This document shows positions 25,652-37,900 of a DNA stretch of 64,000 bases, piece by piece. Position numbers and translations under genes: made by a program. The stretch spans positions 682,001-746,000 of the forward strand of contig CALYLW010000136.1 of NCBI GenBank assembly GCA_944989445.1, read 5' to 3'. Position 1 is the stretch's first letter. Each line of letters starts with the position of its first letter. This stretch comes from Ampullaceana balthica. Taxonomy: Eukaryota; Mollusca; Gastropoda; Lymnaeidae. The notes under the pieces are model-generated. The model saw only the letters and a program-made list of their open reading frames with translations, was not told the origin of the DNA and did no database searches.

Positions 25652-27246
25652 AATAATAATAAATTGATTATTTATATAGCGCTGTATCCCAGTAAGGAAC
25701 TGGGCTCACAGCGCTTTACATGAAAGAAATAACATACCTATAAGTATTAAATTAACTTTCATATCATAACATACACAAAAATTACAGTACATTGTACATA
25801 AGCTACGTTAATCATTTACAAGAAATGTAGTTTCATTAATTTTGAAAATAAATTTTGAAAAGATGTGTCTTAAGTGCAGTCTTGAAGGACTTGGTTGTTT
25901 GAATACTACGTAAGTATAATGGTAGAGAATTCCATTGTTTGGCTGCACACAAAAGAGAACGACCTTTCACCAAATGTTTTGGTGCGTGTCGTAGGAACAG
26001 AGAGAACGCGTGTGTCTGCAGAAGATCGTAGCTGGCGAGTGGGTGAGTAGACCGACAAAAGTTCAGTAAGATACGATGGGCATGCGTCCGAAAAGAAGTT
26101 GTGGCAGAGAGCGGCCAGTTTGTAATCAATACGGGCTTGTATAGGCAGCCAATGAAGTGAGCGAAGAAGTGGAGTAACATGGTCATGTTTTTTTTGCCTT
26201 GAGCACCAGTCTGGCAGCTGAATTTTGAACTTTCTGTAGTTTTTCAATGCATTGTTTTGGCGCACCTGACAGAAGAGAATTGCAGTAATCCATACGAGCT
26301 AGTACAAGAGCACAGACTAGAGTTTTTGTTGCACTAACTGTTAAGTAATGACGGATTGAGCTGATCTGACGAATGGCAGTGTAGGCAGAGCGACAGATGT
26401 GATTGATGAAGTTGCTAATAGACATGTTGTCAGAAATAATGAAGCCAAGATTCCTAGTCGATGTTTTGAACAGAATATCCGAAATGGCTACGTGAATTGA
26501 CTTCGGAAGAGACAAAGTACTGCGTGATTTAGAAGTGCTTCAGTCTTGTCATCATTCAGCTTGAGTTTGCTTAACGTCATCCAAGACTTTACCTCACCAA
26601 TGCACTCTTGCATCAATTGGACAGCTGAGTCCATATTAGAGGGATCAGTGTGAGTATATAGCTGAGTATCATCTGCAAATGATTGGCTTTTAACTGAATG
26701 CTTTTCGAGCAGTAGAAGTAGTGGCCTTGTATACAGTACAAAAAGTACCGGACCCAAAACAGAGTCCTGAGGCACACCATAAAGCAAGTCAGCTTTGTGA
26801 GAGATACAGCCATCTACTGATACTACCTGTGATCTGTTAGATAAGTATGATTGAAATCAAGCCAGAACTGAGCCAGAAATTCCAAAATAATTTTGCAGGG
26901 TTTTCAGCAGTGTTTGATGATCGACAGTGTCAAAGGCTGCACTTAGATCTAAGAGGACCAATATAGAAATTTTCCCACTGTCCAGTGCGAGTAGGAGGTC
27001 ATTTGTTACCTTCAACAGGGTGGTCTCTGTGCTGTGAGGAGGTATGTAGGTCGACTGATTATGACTTAGAAGAGTGTGGTCAATTAGATAAGAAAAAAGT
27101 TGTTTTAAGACTAGTTTTTCAATGACTTTCGACAAAAATGAAATATTAGACACAGGTCGATAGTTGTTTAAATTGTTTTGGTCTAACCCTTGTTTTTCAG
27201 CAAGGGTTTTATAATAGCAGATTTACATAATGAAGGAAAGGTGCCA
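25652..27246 (-). pseudogene. L2/CR1-type LINE, 5'-truncated, frameshifted
   Basis: On the minus strand, frames at 27153-26857, 26787-26488, 26515-26183 and 26265-25836 carry consecutive parts of a reverse transcriptase: SKVIEKLVLKQL, VLLDLSAAFDTVDH, GVPQDSVLGPVLF, the catalytic FADDTQLY box, ARMDYCNSLLSG, LHWLPIQARIDYK, and WNSLPLYLR. Several frame changes make it inactive. The 3' end has GCGCTATATAAATAATC followed by ATT repeats, typical of L2/CR1 elements. It lies inside the 33-bp minisatellite, interrupting it. Confidence 0.85.
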
Positions 27247-27482
27247 GATATACCTCACAGGAACGTCATACCAACAGGTCTTATACCTCACAGGAACGTC
27301 ATATCAACAAGTCTTTATGCCCCAAAGAAACGTCGCACCAACAGGTCTTATACCTCACAGGAACGTCATATCAACAAGTCTTTATGCCCCAAAGAAACGT
27401 CGCACCAACAGGTCTTATACCTCAAAGGAACGTCATACTATTTAGATACTAACTTAAAAGAGCGTCTTACCAACAGTATTTA
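27247..27482. repeat. 33-bp minisatellite, right block
   Basis: Seven or so further units (CTCACAGGAACGTCATACCA), including a variant with CCCCAAAGAAACGTCGCACC. Originally continuous with the block ending at 25650. Confidence 0.9.
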
Positions 27483-27911
27483 GCCCTGTTATAACTAACA
27501 AACAAATCAAATCGTATGTAATATTCATTCAGAGACGATTTTAAAACTAACAAACAAATAATAATAATAATATTTAAAAAAATTAAATACTTAAATTAAA
27601 CAATAGTAATATTTATTTAAAAGTTTGATACTTAAAAACATTACTTGGGCAAAGACAGATTTATATTTGGAAGATATCACATATAAATGTAGTAGATACC
27701 CCATGAAACTGCATATTTTAAATTTTAGTTTCGTTTAATAAGACAAAGTGAATTTTAATTACTTTTGAACTTCACACTACATAGGCGGTCTGTTTAATAT
27801 TTAGAATTGGGATATGAAATTGAAGTACAATTAGATTTGAAAACCGCCAAATCGTTAAAGTATGTTTTATTGCCTTCCTCCTAGAGAAGAAAAGATATAT
27901 TGATACTCACT

Positions 27912-28009
27912 TGGGTTAAAGTATGCACCAAAGATGTGAATTTGTCTAACACAAAATGCCTTAATCTCCAGACATCCCATGATGCTTGTGTGTTATTTTT
28001 TAAATTCAT
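27912..28009 (-). CDS. Orphan exon-like segment (unrecognised)
   Basis: Minus strand: an ATG at 28009, an open frame with the amino-acid run ASWDVWRLRHFVLDKF, and a good donor (CAA|GTGAGT) near 27912. The composition looks like protein, not repeat. A possible next exon follows CTTCTCTAG near 27888 and would add about 28 codons before a stop. I do not recognise the protein, and the upstream side is minisatellite. It could be a small gene, a leftover exon or chance. Confidence 0.3.
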
Positions 28010-28015
28010 TAAGAG

Positions 28016-28795
28016 GTGACAGTGACACGACAAGACATGGCAGATTTCTCAGAATGTGACACGACAAGACAGGGCAGACTTCTCAGGAGGTGACACCACA
28101 AAACAGGGCAGATTTCTCAGGATGTGAAACGACAAGACAGGGCAGATTTCTCAGGAGGTAATACGACAAGACAAGGCAGACTTCTCAGGAGGTGACACGA
28201 CAAGACAGGTCAGACTTCTCAGGAGGTGATACGACAAGACAGGGCAGACTTCTCAGGAGGTGACACGACAAGACAGGACAGACTTCTCAGGAGGTGACAC
28301 GACAAGACAGGACAGACTTCTCAGGAGGTGACACGACAAGACAGGACAGACTTCTCAGGAGGTGACACGACAAGACAGGACAGACTTCTCAGGAGGTGAC
28401 ACGACAAGACAGGGCAGACTTCTCAGGATGTGACACGACAAGACAAGGCAGACTTCTCAGGAGGTGACACGACAAGACAAGGCAGACTTCTCAGGAGGTG
28501 ACACGACAAGACAGGGCAGACTTCTCAGGATGTGATACGACAAGACAGGTCAGACTTCTCAGGAGGTGATACGATAAGACAGGGCAGACTTCTCAGGATG
28601 TGACACGACAAGACAGGTCAGACGTCTCAGGAGGTGACACGACAAGACAGTGCAGACTTCTCAGGAGGTGACACGACAAGACAGGTCAGACTTGTCAGGA
28701 TGTGACAAGACAGGACAGGGCAGACTTCTCAGGATGTGACACGACAAGACAAGATAGTCTTGACAGACTTTTCAGGAGGTGACACGACAAGACAG
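28016..28795. repeat. 34-bp minisatellite, ~22 copies
   Basis: Unit GACACGACAAGACAGGGCAG plus ACTTCTCAGGAGGT, with variants AGGACAG, AGGTCAG and AGGATGT. Not coding, because the period is not divisible by three. Confidence 0.92.
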
Positions 28796-28983
28796 CCATC
28801 TCAGCCAGAGAGGAAACAGCTCATCCCTAAACCGATCGTTCAGTGACTGAATCGGTAGTCAAATCGTGGCTTAAATAAAGATGATTTCTGAGATAAATTG
28901 CTACAAGGCTGGGCTGAAGGTGAAGCGACCAGAAGGTGAAAGTCCATCACATTGCGCGAACGAGCAAACGCGACCCCTGGTGG

Positions 28984-29104
28984 AAACTGCCTCGTAACAG
29001 TGAGACACTCATCATTCAGCTAAAAACTGCCTCCTAACAGTGAGACACTCATCATTCAGCTGAAAACTGCCTCGTAGCAGTGAGATACTCATCACTTAGA
29101 TGAA
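28984..29104. repeat. 40-bp tandem repeat, 3 copies
   Basis: Unit AAACTGCCTCGTAACAGTGA plus GACACTCATCATTCAGCTGA. Confidence 0.85.
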
Positions 29105-30247
29105 AACTGAACACTGTTTCATACGAAGCTTCTGGCATTGTTTGGACACTTGAAGAGATCCTGCTGCCGACCATGCGGCAAGTTGGAGGAACGACGGCGC
29201 ACCTGTTGATTGCGTGTCCAGCCATGGGTGGTGGTTTGTCATTCCCATAGTGATTTTCTTTAGTATGTTGTTCCTCACATCTAACTCCGATAAGCAGCAT
29301 TTAAGAGGGTTTAAAAAAACTTTATTTGATAATGAAACATTTATGTACACAAAATTAATAATAACATTTTCAATTCTAAACTGTAAACTACATATTCCTG
29401 ATGCTTATATATATTTAGTCGTTTATGGAGTTCTAAATTTTCTAATGTTAAACACAATCATTATCCATATGATATGGATGTTCCTTGTTTTCAGTTTTCA
29501 TGTAACTCAATTTTAATCTAGATATGCACTCATTTTTACTTTTTATATCTTATGCCATAAGATTTCATCATTTTTCTTTCAAAATTTTCTTAGGATAATT
29601 TTCTTTTTTTTTACTTTTTCTTTGGAAATTTTGTTGGCATGTATTTGCATTCTATAATTTAAGAACAAATAAAAAAACAGCTCAAGACCTGGTTTTTCTA
29701 TTATTCTTCTAAATTAAATAATATCCTAAACTGTTTTCCAGCCATTACTAGTAAAAAAAAACCAAACCAATTTGACACATGCGTAATTAATTTAATTTCA
29801 TTTATTATTAGGTTAATAAGTTGTTAACAATTTTGAAGGAAAACATACAATAATTAAAGTTAATAATTTAATTAATCAACTCCATATCCACATAATTGAA
29901 AAACCTCAAACCACACTGTTAAAGCTAGATTGCATGGTAACTCAATAAGTAGACCAACACCAACAAAAAAATGGCAAAAACACCCTTGTGGTTGCATTGA
30001 TGCATATGTTCTTGCATAGATGCGCCTGTTTAAAAAAACAAAACACATTTGACATTTGTATTTAACTTGTGCTGTCATTTCTAATTCCAACTCTTTAATA
30101 AATATTTCACTTATTTCACATGGTCTGCTTAAGCTGAAAATTTGCATACCTTTTGATTTCCGATGAGAGACAACATATGAAACAATCACTGATAATACTC
30201 AGCTATTTACTTTTTAAAGCTGAAATTAAATTTACATTATACAGATA

Positions 30248-30555
30248 TCCTATATAATAAAAGGCAATGTTCTGTCCCTCAAACATATATGACTCCTACA
30301 GCCAATCATATTGAACAGGTTTACGTGGATGTTCAAGTTACATGTATTTTTGGTGCAGTATTTCTTCCAAGACTTTATTTTGTGTTATGCGCGTTGGGAT
30401 TTATAGCCAAAAGCTCTGTTTTTACGAATTATTAATTTTAACTATAATAAATAGTATTTTTGATGTGATGCACATGTATGTCTGTTGGAGGGGAGTTACA
30501 ACATGCCACCGAACGGTGGCTGAACGTCCTTGGACGGGCTTTATTGCTCGTTGTG
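30248..30555 (+). mobile_element. Helitron-like non-autonomous element, copy 2
   Basis: Begins TCCTATATAATAAAAG directly after an A, as expected of an A|T Helitron site. It shares ACTCCTACAGCCAATCATA, CAAGACTTTATTTTGTG, GGGATTTATAGCCAAAAGC and GGACGGGCTTTATTGCTCG with copy 1 at 771-1126. Confidence 0.5.
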
Positions 30556-30961
30556 TCATATTCTTCTAAAGAGCATGCTGGAACAGCTGTATCATTGTAT
30601 GTCACTGACATAGAGATCACTTAAAGACCAGATTTCCATCCCAGTATTCAACATGAAAAATTAAACTTTTTAAAATAGAAATATGACAAATTCTCATTTT
30701 ATATAAGGTTTCAGCAGTATGATTTGTCAGCAGCAATAGCTCAGAGTAAAGCCTTGGGGTCTCAGGCCAAGAGAAATATTGAGGGTGATAATTGTTTACA
30801 AGATTATCCAAAGACTAAAAAGAGTAAAATTAAAATAAATACATTTTTTTTAAAGCACATGCTTTTGTTGGCATGAGCACAAAAGAAAGAAATGATTTTT
30901 TTTCCAACTACCCAGAATAATTAAACTTTTTAAAGACTCAAAATGAAAGCATGGGAGGGGG

Positions 30962-31500
30962 CAGGGGCGGATTAAGACTGCAAGGGCCCCTGGCTGCAAT
31001 TCAAACCGGGGCCCTATCCAGCCAGCGTCCCTTTAGATAAAATGATTGCTAGCAGCTAATATAAGACGGTAACTTGTAACTAAATATTCCATTGGTTCCT
31101 TTCTCATACTTTGTCTGTACTAGGGGATCGGCCTTACTAGTTAATACTAGCCAAAAAGATTATTTATGAAAAAAACCGAACACGCAGAAATAACCGTTTG
31201 CCGGTATCCTAAAGTTGAGTGTTAAAAGACAATTTTTTTTTAAAGACCAATGAAACACCCGGAATCGATCGTGTCACCGCTTGCACCGCAAGCCGACACA
31301 CTTCAATACAACCAGGAGAGCTTAACGGAAGTTGTAAATTAAAAATATATAAACAATATTCTTTAATATTTTCTCTTATTGAGCCTATAAAATCAGGTTT
31401 TTTGATTACTAAGACTATCGGGTCTGAATAGCGATTAGATTAATAGATTAGATTTAAAAAATTTATTTAATTCACCCCCCTCCCCCTTAATCCGCCATAG
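30962..31500. mobile_element. hAT-like MITE (539 bp)
   Basis: Starts CAGGGGCGGATTAAG and ends CTTAATCCGCCATAG. Flanks GGAGGGGG (30954-30961) and GGAGGGGT (31501-31508) agree at 7 of 8 positions. No transposase. Confidence 0.6.
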
Positions 31501-31781
31501 GGAGGGGTGTGTGTTCGGGGTTCATGGCATGTTTTAACTCTATACCAGGACTACCAGTACAATATCCTAAACTTAATGACCATATTCAATAATCATGAAG
31601 TACTTAGTAAAATTACTACCAAAATTATAGTTCAAAGTGTTTAATTTGCTGCAGAAGGAATGATAATGTATTATGGATAAAGAAACTTTTATATATCATG
31701 GCTGCTCGAGGACTTCAATTTAAAAATCTCATTTATAACAGGTACCAGGAAAAAACAATTTTTCCCCCTTTTTTGCTCTAA

Positions 31782-32038
31782 GGGGCCGTCCATAAAGTAC
31801 ATCACACTATTTTTGACCATGTTTAACTCCCCCCTGTCACAAACTGTCACACATCTCGGACTAAAGTATGTCACACTTTCGAACAAAAATGTTTTTTTTT
31901 ATTAACAAAATAATCAAAATTTAATATAAAACAGCGTGGACACAAGGCCGGACACCCCCACTCCCCCTGTCACAAACTGTCACACTTTCTTACACCCCCT
32001 CCCCCCTCTGAAGCGTGACATACTTTATGGATGGCCCC
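31782..32038. mobile_element. Fold-back MITE, GGGGCCGTCCATAAAG family, copy 2
   Basis: Same ends as the 18.3-kb copy, interior inverted relative to it, TAA on both sides. Confidence 0.8.
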
Positions 32039-33534
32039 TAATCTGAACAAAAGCTGGTGCTTTAACAAGTTTTTAAAATTATCCTTATCTTTACTTGAAG
32101 CTTTATTTTTTTAAAAAATCAAAATAATAGAACTTGCTAGTAGAAAATCTGTTTAAATACAAAAATAAACATCTCAATATGTAAAGCTGGGGAATGTAAT
32201 ACATTAAATTAAGAAGCTCTTGTCAGCAGTGTAATAAGGCGATAGTGTATATGGAAATAAATAGCAAACACAATTTTATATGTATAAGAAACACCAGCAT
32301 TATGTTAGATAAATTATAATGGATAGGAAAATTCCCAATTTTATATATAAACTATCCATTTTATGTAATGACCTGAAAGAAATAATTTTTATTTACTGTT
32401 TTCACTTTAAAAAAATTAAATTTGAGGCATTGTCTTGGTCATAGCTATTAATGGTTATTGCATAAAAGCCATGACACATGGTAAGAAATTTATAAAACAT
32501 TTAAGGTCATTTAACAAATAATACATTCTGTACTAAATTTTAAAACAATACAAAAAGCATAGAAAATATGCAGGAGACTGATTCTTACATAATAAGATTT
32601 AACCACAGTCTTACCCCTGCAATGTTCATTAAATAAGTCATGTAAATAAAATTTAATTTGGTGCTTACTTTTTTTTTACAGAATTATGACTAGTACTTGA
32701 AATGAAGCTCAAAGAATCTCATAGACTTATAAATAATTATACAAAGCACAGGTTTTACTTTTTTCCCTTGGTTTGAAACAGGAAATGCTTTTTAAAATGT
32801 ATCAAAGTATATTTTTTCTTAGTTAGAGGTAGCTGGATTAAAAAATTAAACCGAATAGAGCAACTTTGAAAAATCCTTTGGGCAAGAAAGCTAACACCAA
32901 CTTCAAAGGCACAAACTGTTATATATTTAAAAGAGATTCTTATTATCAACAAAATAATAAAATATGTATGCAAAATATCTGCTTAAGCAAAGCACCAGTA
33001 GTATTGTTTAAAAAAAATTAATTAAAATACACTTTTAAAAATTAAATATTAAAGAGTTTTCCCCAAGTTTCTGAAGATAAATTTGTGCACAAATTCCATA
33101 TCACATTCTTCTCATAACATCCAAATTTTAACTCATAAAAAATATAAACAACACTAACAGTACTAACAGGACAAAATAAGCCCTTTTACAATGTCATTTT
33201 ACACAAGAATTTTACTGTCCAATAAGGTATGAAATGTGTTAAAGAACTCATTTGTGTGTAAAATAAATAACAATATCAAATGAGTAAAATATATCATAAA
33301 TTATGTAAAGTCCATAATATTTTAAGAAATTTGATCATGTAACAGAAATTTTACATTAAAAATATTAATATTCCAATCACGCATACAATAATGGTGGATT
33401 CATAATTAAATTAATCTAAATTTTACAACATTCCCTTTCTTCATCTTTATTGGATTTGCTTCAATTACATTCGCGTAAAGTTAAAAAATTCATTTAAAAT
33501 TACACTAATTTATGAAATCATTGATTTTTAAAAT

Positions 33535-34435
33535 CCCTTATATTAACTTCACCGCAGTCTCTGTCGTTCGTCGTCATCCAGGCGGAAAAACAAAAGTAAA
33601 AAATGACCCACTTCCCGTGATGCCAGCGAGCTGAAATTTGGTACATAGACTCATGTCACCTAACAATGCATCGTATCAAAATTTCAGATCGATCGAACGT
33701 ACCGTAATTAAATTAATGCATTTTTAGTTTATCTATATAAAACTATATGTAGCAGTCGCTATTATTCACATTTTACGGATCACTTGACTTCACGCCAGCC
33801 ATTGATGACCACATCTGGTGTTTTAACCAGGGAGAATTCACTCAGTTTCAGGCTGTAAATGTTTGTCGCGTTGGAACATAATCAATACTTTAAGTTCTGT
33901 CTCATATATATGGGATTTATAGTCAAAAACTTTGTTTTTACGTTTTTTAAAAATTTGATTTTTAAAAAAATCCCTTATATTAACTTCACCGCCGTCTCAT
34001 TCGTCTTTCCGTCCTTCGTTCCTTCGTTCGTCCCTCGGAAAAACAAAAGTCGAAAATGACCCACTTCCCGTGAAGCCATCGAGCTGAAATTTGGCACACG
34101 GGCCCGTGTCACCTAACAATGCATTGTATCAAAATTTCAGATCGATCGAACGTACCGTAATTAAATTAATGCATTTTTAGTTTATCTATATAAATCACTA
34201 TTTAGAAAGTCGTCTGCTAGAGTGTTGACCTAGCACCTATATTTAGTGGCAGGGGAGATCATTTCGGATGTTTGGAACCGTCTCTCTCTGTCGTTCGTCG
34301 TGCCCGTCCGCGACACCCGACGCGGTGACAAGACCTTTCCCCTCTCCAACCCCCCGGGTTAATCAATACTTTTAGTTATGTCTCATATATAAGGGATTTA
34401 TAGTCAAAAACTTTGTTTTTACGGGGTTGTTTTAT
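33535..34435 (-). repeat. Reverse-oriented cluster of the GATCGATC dispersed repeat
   Basis: Two partial units, each with CCCTTATATTAACTTCACCG, CACTTCCCGTGA, GAGCTGAAATTTGG, AACAATGCAT, ATTTCAGATCGATCGAACG and ATGCATTTTTAGTTTATC, separated by GGGATTTATAGTCAAAAAC modules (33911 and 34392). These are the complement of the 22.1-23.7 kb units. Confidence 0.75.
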
Positions 34436-34624
34436 TACAATTTACTTTTGTTGAACCTTTATTTGTAATTAACACCACAAAAAGGGAGTTAATCCTTCTA
34501 TTTTTTGCCTGAGATTGTTTAATTTGAAGTAATTTGAAATCTTTAAAAATGTGTGGGAATTTGTATATTTCCAAAGTTCAAGGTTGACTGACAACCAGGG
34601 AAGAAGATTTATAAGACTAGCATT

Positions 34625-34675
34625 AGAAACCCGCAATAATCTTCTGTATAGAAGGAGCGTCTGTAAACAGATAAG
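34625..34675 (+). mobile_element. LINE/SINE 3' tail fragment
   Basis: CGCAATAATCTTCTGTATAG then AGCGTCTGT and AACAGATAAGATAA: the 3' tail seen at the LINE and SINE copies, with little body attached. Confidence 0.6.
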
Positions 34676-34965
34676 ATAAACCCTTCATGGTTTGATAAAA
34701 TGCTACACATTCAGCCAAAAAAGTAAAGATGCAAACGTACAGTTACCATTATTTTTAAAAGAAAAATATCACAGAATCTTTAGCTTACCATAACAATAAC
34801 AGATTCACATAAAAATAATCAACAATTTCATAAAAATATATTCAATGTAAACCTATATAAAGCAGAAAATTATACTTATCTTTGTTCTTAATGTGGAATT
34901 GAGAAAAAATATCAAATCTGAAGAATGTTAAAATACTTCCATGGATTTCTTGATAGACTCTCATG

Positions 34966-37900
34966 TTACAGAACATGATTGCTTAAAAAGTTAACAAAAC
35001 GTTGACTGTAAACTCTTGGACTTTTAGTGGAATGATCCCCACACTTGTACTTAACTATTTTCCAGAACTGAGCCGTCTTCTGCCTCCAGTCAAACCGTGT
35101 CAGAAAATCCACTACACCCACATAGTACCTGTACTCCTTACCATCTATTATGTGTAAACCATTTTTACAATTAGGCAAAAGTCTTCTGTGTTCCTGATGG
35201 AAATTCTCCACACCATCTGCCAAGCTACGAGGAAACATGATTCCAGTTCTATAATGTGGCAACGAAATGGTTTTATTATCAGAAAAGCCACCTGATACTG
35301 TTTCAGGACTAGAAGAATGGTAGCTCACTGCATTGCTCTCATCACTAGTGCCTTGGAAGGGTGGATCACCAGAAACTTCTTTACTAGATTTGACTTTTCT
35401 TTGTGGAGAGATAGACCTAAAAGTAAATGGTTGATTCTAGAAATTCAATGGTTCTCTTTATAAAAGGTTTAAAATAGGGCTGCGGAAATTATCGATTAAT
35501 TTCTCGATTAATCGTTAAAAATTGTGTCGATTAAATATCGATTAAAATTATTTTAATCTATAAAAATTCGATTAAAATTTAAGAAAATATTTATAATATT
35601 TTTTAAAATTTTTAGTAAATAAATAATTAATTATTAATAATTAATAATAATTTATATACTTTTTTTACATACAAACATCTCCCGCGTAATATTAAAATTT
35701 ATTTTATTAATCTATTTGGACCGGCAGAAACTAAAAAAAAATTGTGGACAGACAGGAACCAACGCAAGTTAATAATAACGTGGTAAAAATAGCTGACATC
35801 ATCAGCGCAGGGAAACAACTCAATAAAATTATTTAAAAAGTCAATTACCTGTTTTTGTTACTTCCCTTGAAATGTTCAGTTTAATGTCGTCATAAATTTC
35901 TATATTTGGCTTTAATAGAAATTATCGATTAATTAATCGATAGTTTTTCAAAAGTTAACGATTAAATTTAAATTAATCGATAACAGCCCTAGTTTAAAAT
36001 AATAACTCTTATTCAAACAAAAATTGAGGATTTTTTTTACAGTATCAATCTCCCGACCTTGATGGTTTTTATGACCATGAGAACAATAGGATATGAAATA
36101 ATTATGTTATTTTTTAAAATTTGCTTATTGAAAATAGAAGTAAAAAAAGATTTTTAAAAACCACGTTTTTATAAGCGGACTAAAAAGAAGAAAATAACAA
36201 ATTTAAAATAAGTACTATGATGTAATATGACTAAAACTTGGGCGGGCGCTTCTCAGGCTCAACTAATTCAATTCACTCATTTTCTTACTCGTCATTTGTA
36301 AACCCTAATCATTTTAGCCAAACGCCTAAAAAGCGCCCGCCCCCGTTTTTAGTCATATTACATCATAGTACTTATTTTAAATTTTTTAATTTTATTTTCT
36401 TCTTTTTAGTCCGCTTATAAAAACGTGGTTTTTAAAAATCTTTTTTTTGCTTCTATTTATTTTATTCTTTTTAGTCTAAGTGTATGCTATGGTGAGTTTT
36501 GAAGTCTTGATTATGTTCAAATATAATACGCATTGCCCGACAAACATTTACAGACTGGAAATGACTGATCTCCCCTTGATGTTAAACATGGTTTTTGTGG
36601 TCGGGGTTGGTGTGAACTCGGCTTGTTAATGTAATGTAAACAAGGGCAGACGAATAATACATAGGCTTATATATAGAAAAACTGAAAAGTTCAATAATTT
36701 AATAACGGTACATTCGATCGATCAGAAATTTTGATAAAATGCATTGTCATCCAAGATCTATCTGTGGTAAAATTTTGAGATCTCTAGGACCATCAGGAGT
36801 GGTTTAATTTTAGGCTTGCAGATTTGAAAAATTGTGGACAGACAGGAACGAAAGCAAGTTAATAAAAACTTGGTAAAAAACAAATGTGCTATGCATTTAT
36901 TTGAAGAAAAAAGTGCAGACCCTATGCCTAAATTTTAATAAATGTCCCCTTCACAATTATTTTGATAATGGAAAAATAAGATACTCTCTTCAAGTGAAAG
37001 TATTATTTTAGAAATTATTTGGTGAAAATATCATTTTAAGCAATGCATATATTATAAGATTGGAAACATAGAAGTTTGTGATTATTCAATCTTTTTGCTT
37101 TGGACTGCATATTATACAGACATACAGCATTACAAATATGTTTATCTAGGTTTATATAATAGAATCACATCTTAAACATAACCCTACACTGTTAAAAAAA
37201 ATTGCATGTTTGAATTTATTCCAATATTTTAATTTATTTTAATTTTCTGATAATTTAGGTATTAAAAACATTGTCTTTCTTTTTTGGTAATTGTAAATCT
37301 ATAAATTTTAACTTGCTGACTCTCATATCCACATTTTGAGCTAGAAAATATAATTTTGAATAAGTTAAAATAGTGTTGATAGAGGTTTTAAATTTTAACA
37401 ATCTCTCACTGACATCTAATGAATTGCAGATGAAATACTGTATTTAGATTTGATTAGATTGCTCCCAGTTGTAGCAATTCATGATTAAAAAATGTTAAAG
37501 TGATAGTCCTATTATATTTTGTGTGTGCATTCAACAGAAAGATGAGATTTTTTTACATTATGGAAAACATCAGTGATGCTGAAGATTCTAAATTAAATGT
37601 ACTATTATGATAATTAGCTCTGCAAACACTGGATTTCTATGTTTGACATGAAAAATTTGTAAGGCAGTGTGATGTCCTATTAACTATATGAATGTGCAAA
37701 TCAAGATGTATTGGAGAGTAATGGAAAAGTTAAAAAAGGGTGCTATCATTATTTTTAAGCAAAGCAAATAAATGGACACTGTCATTCTAAGTCATTATTA
37801 ATTAATAATTCAATCTTTCCTTACTTTCCTATCCTTTCCACTATTGTTGATACTTGTTCCACTCCTTTTTCATCTAAATGCTTCTTCTGGCGTCCGATTA

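Larger units (their letters stand above)
17462..34965. other. Repeat-rich spacer between DENND1 and PIP5KL1
   Basis: 17.5 kb with no confident host gene. The repeats that could be recognised are listed separately. Stretches with nothing recognisable include 20.1-20.6, 20.9-21.7, 23.8-24.4, 27.5-27.8, 29.1-30.2, 30.6-30.9 and 32.1-33.5 kb. Confidence 0.6.

Noticed and set aside
24738..25723. Several long frames with SQERHTNRSYT-type repeats on both strands
   Set aside because: All three frames of the 33-bp minisatellite are open; nothing distinguishes one as coding.
28016..28795. CRISPR-like regular repeat
   Set aside because: Direct 34-bp repeats with no unique spacers in an animal nuclear sequence; a minisatellite.
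29872..30189. 105-codon minus-strand frame with a hydrophobic stretch
   Set aside because: No recognisable family, AT-rich context, no convincing splice or start evidence.
36238..36420. 60-codon plus-strand frame
   Set aside because: Spans the loop and right arm of the fold-back palindrome.
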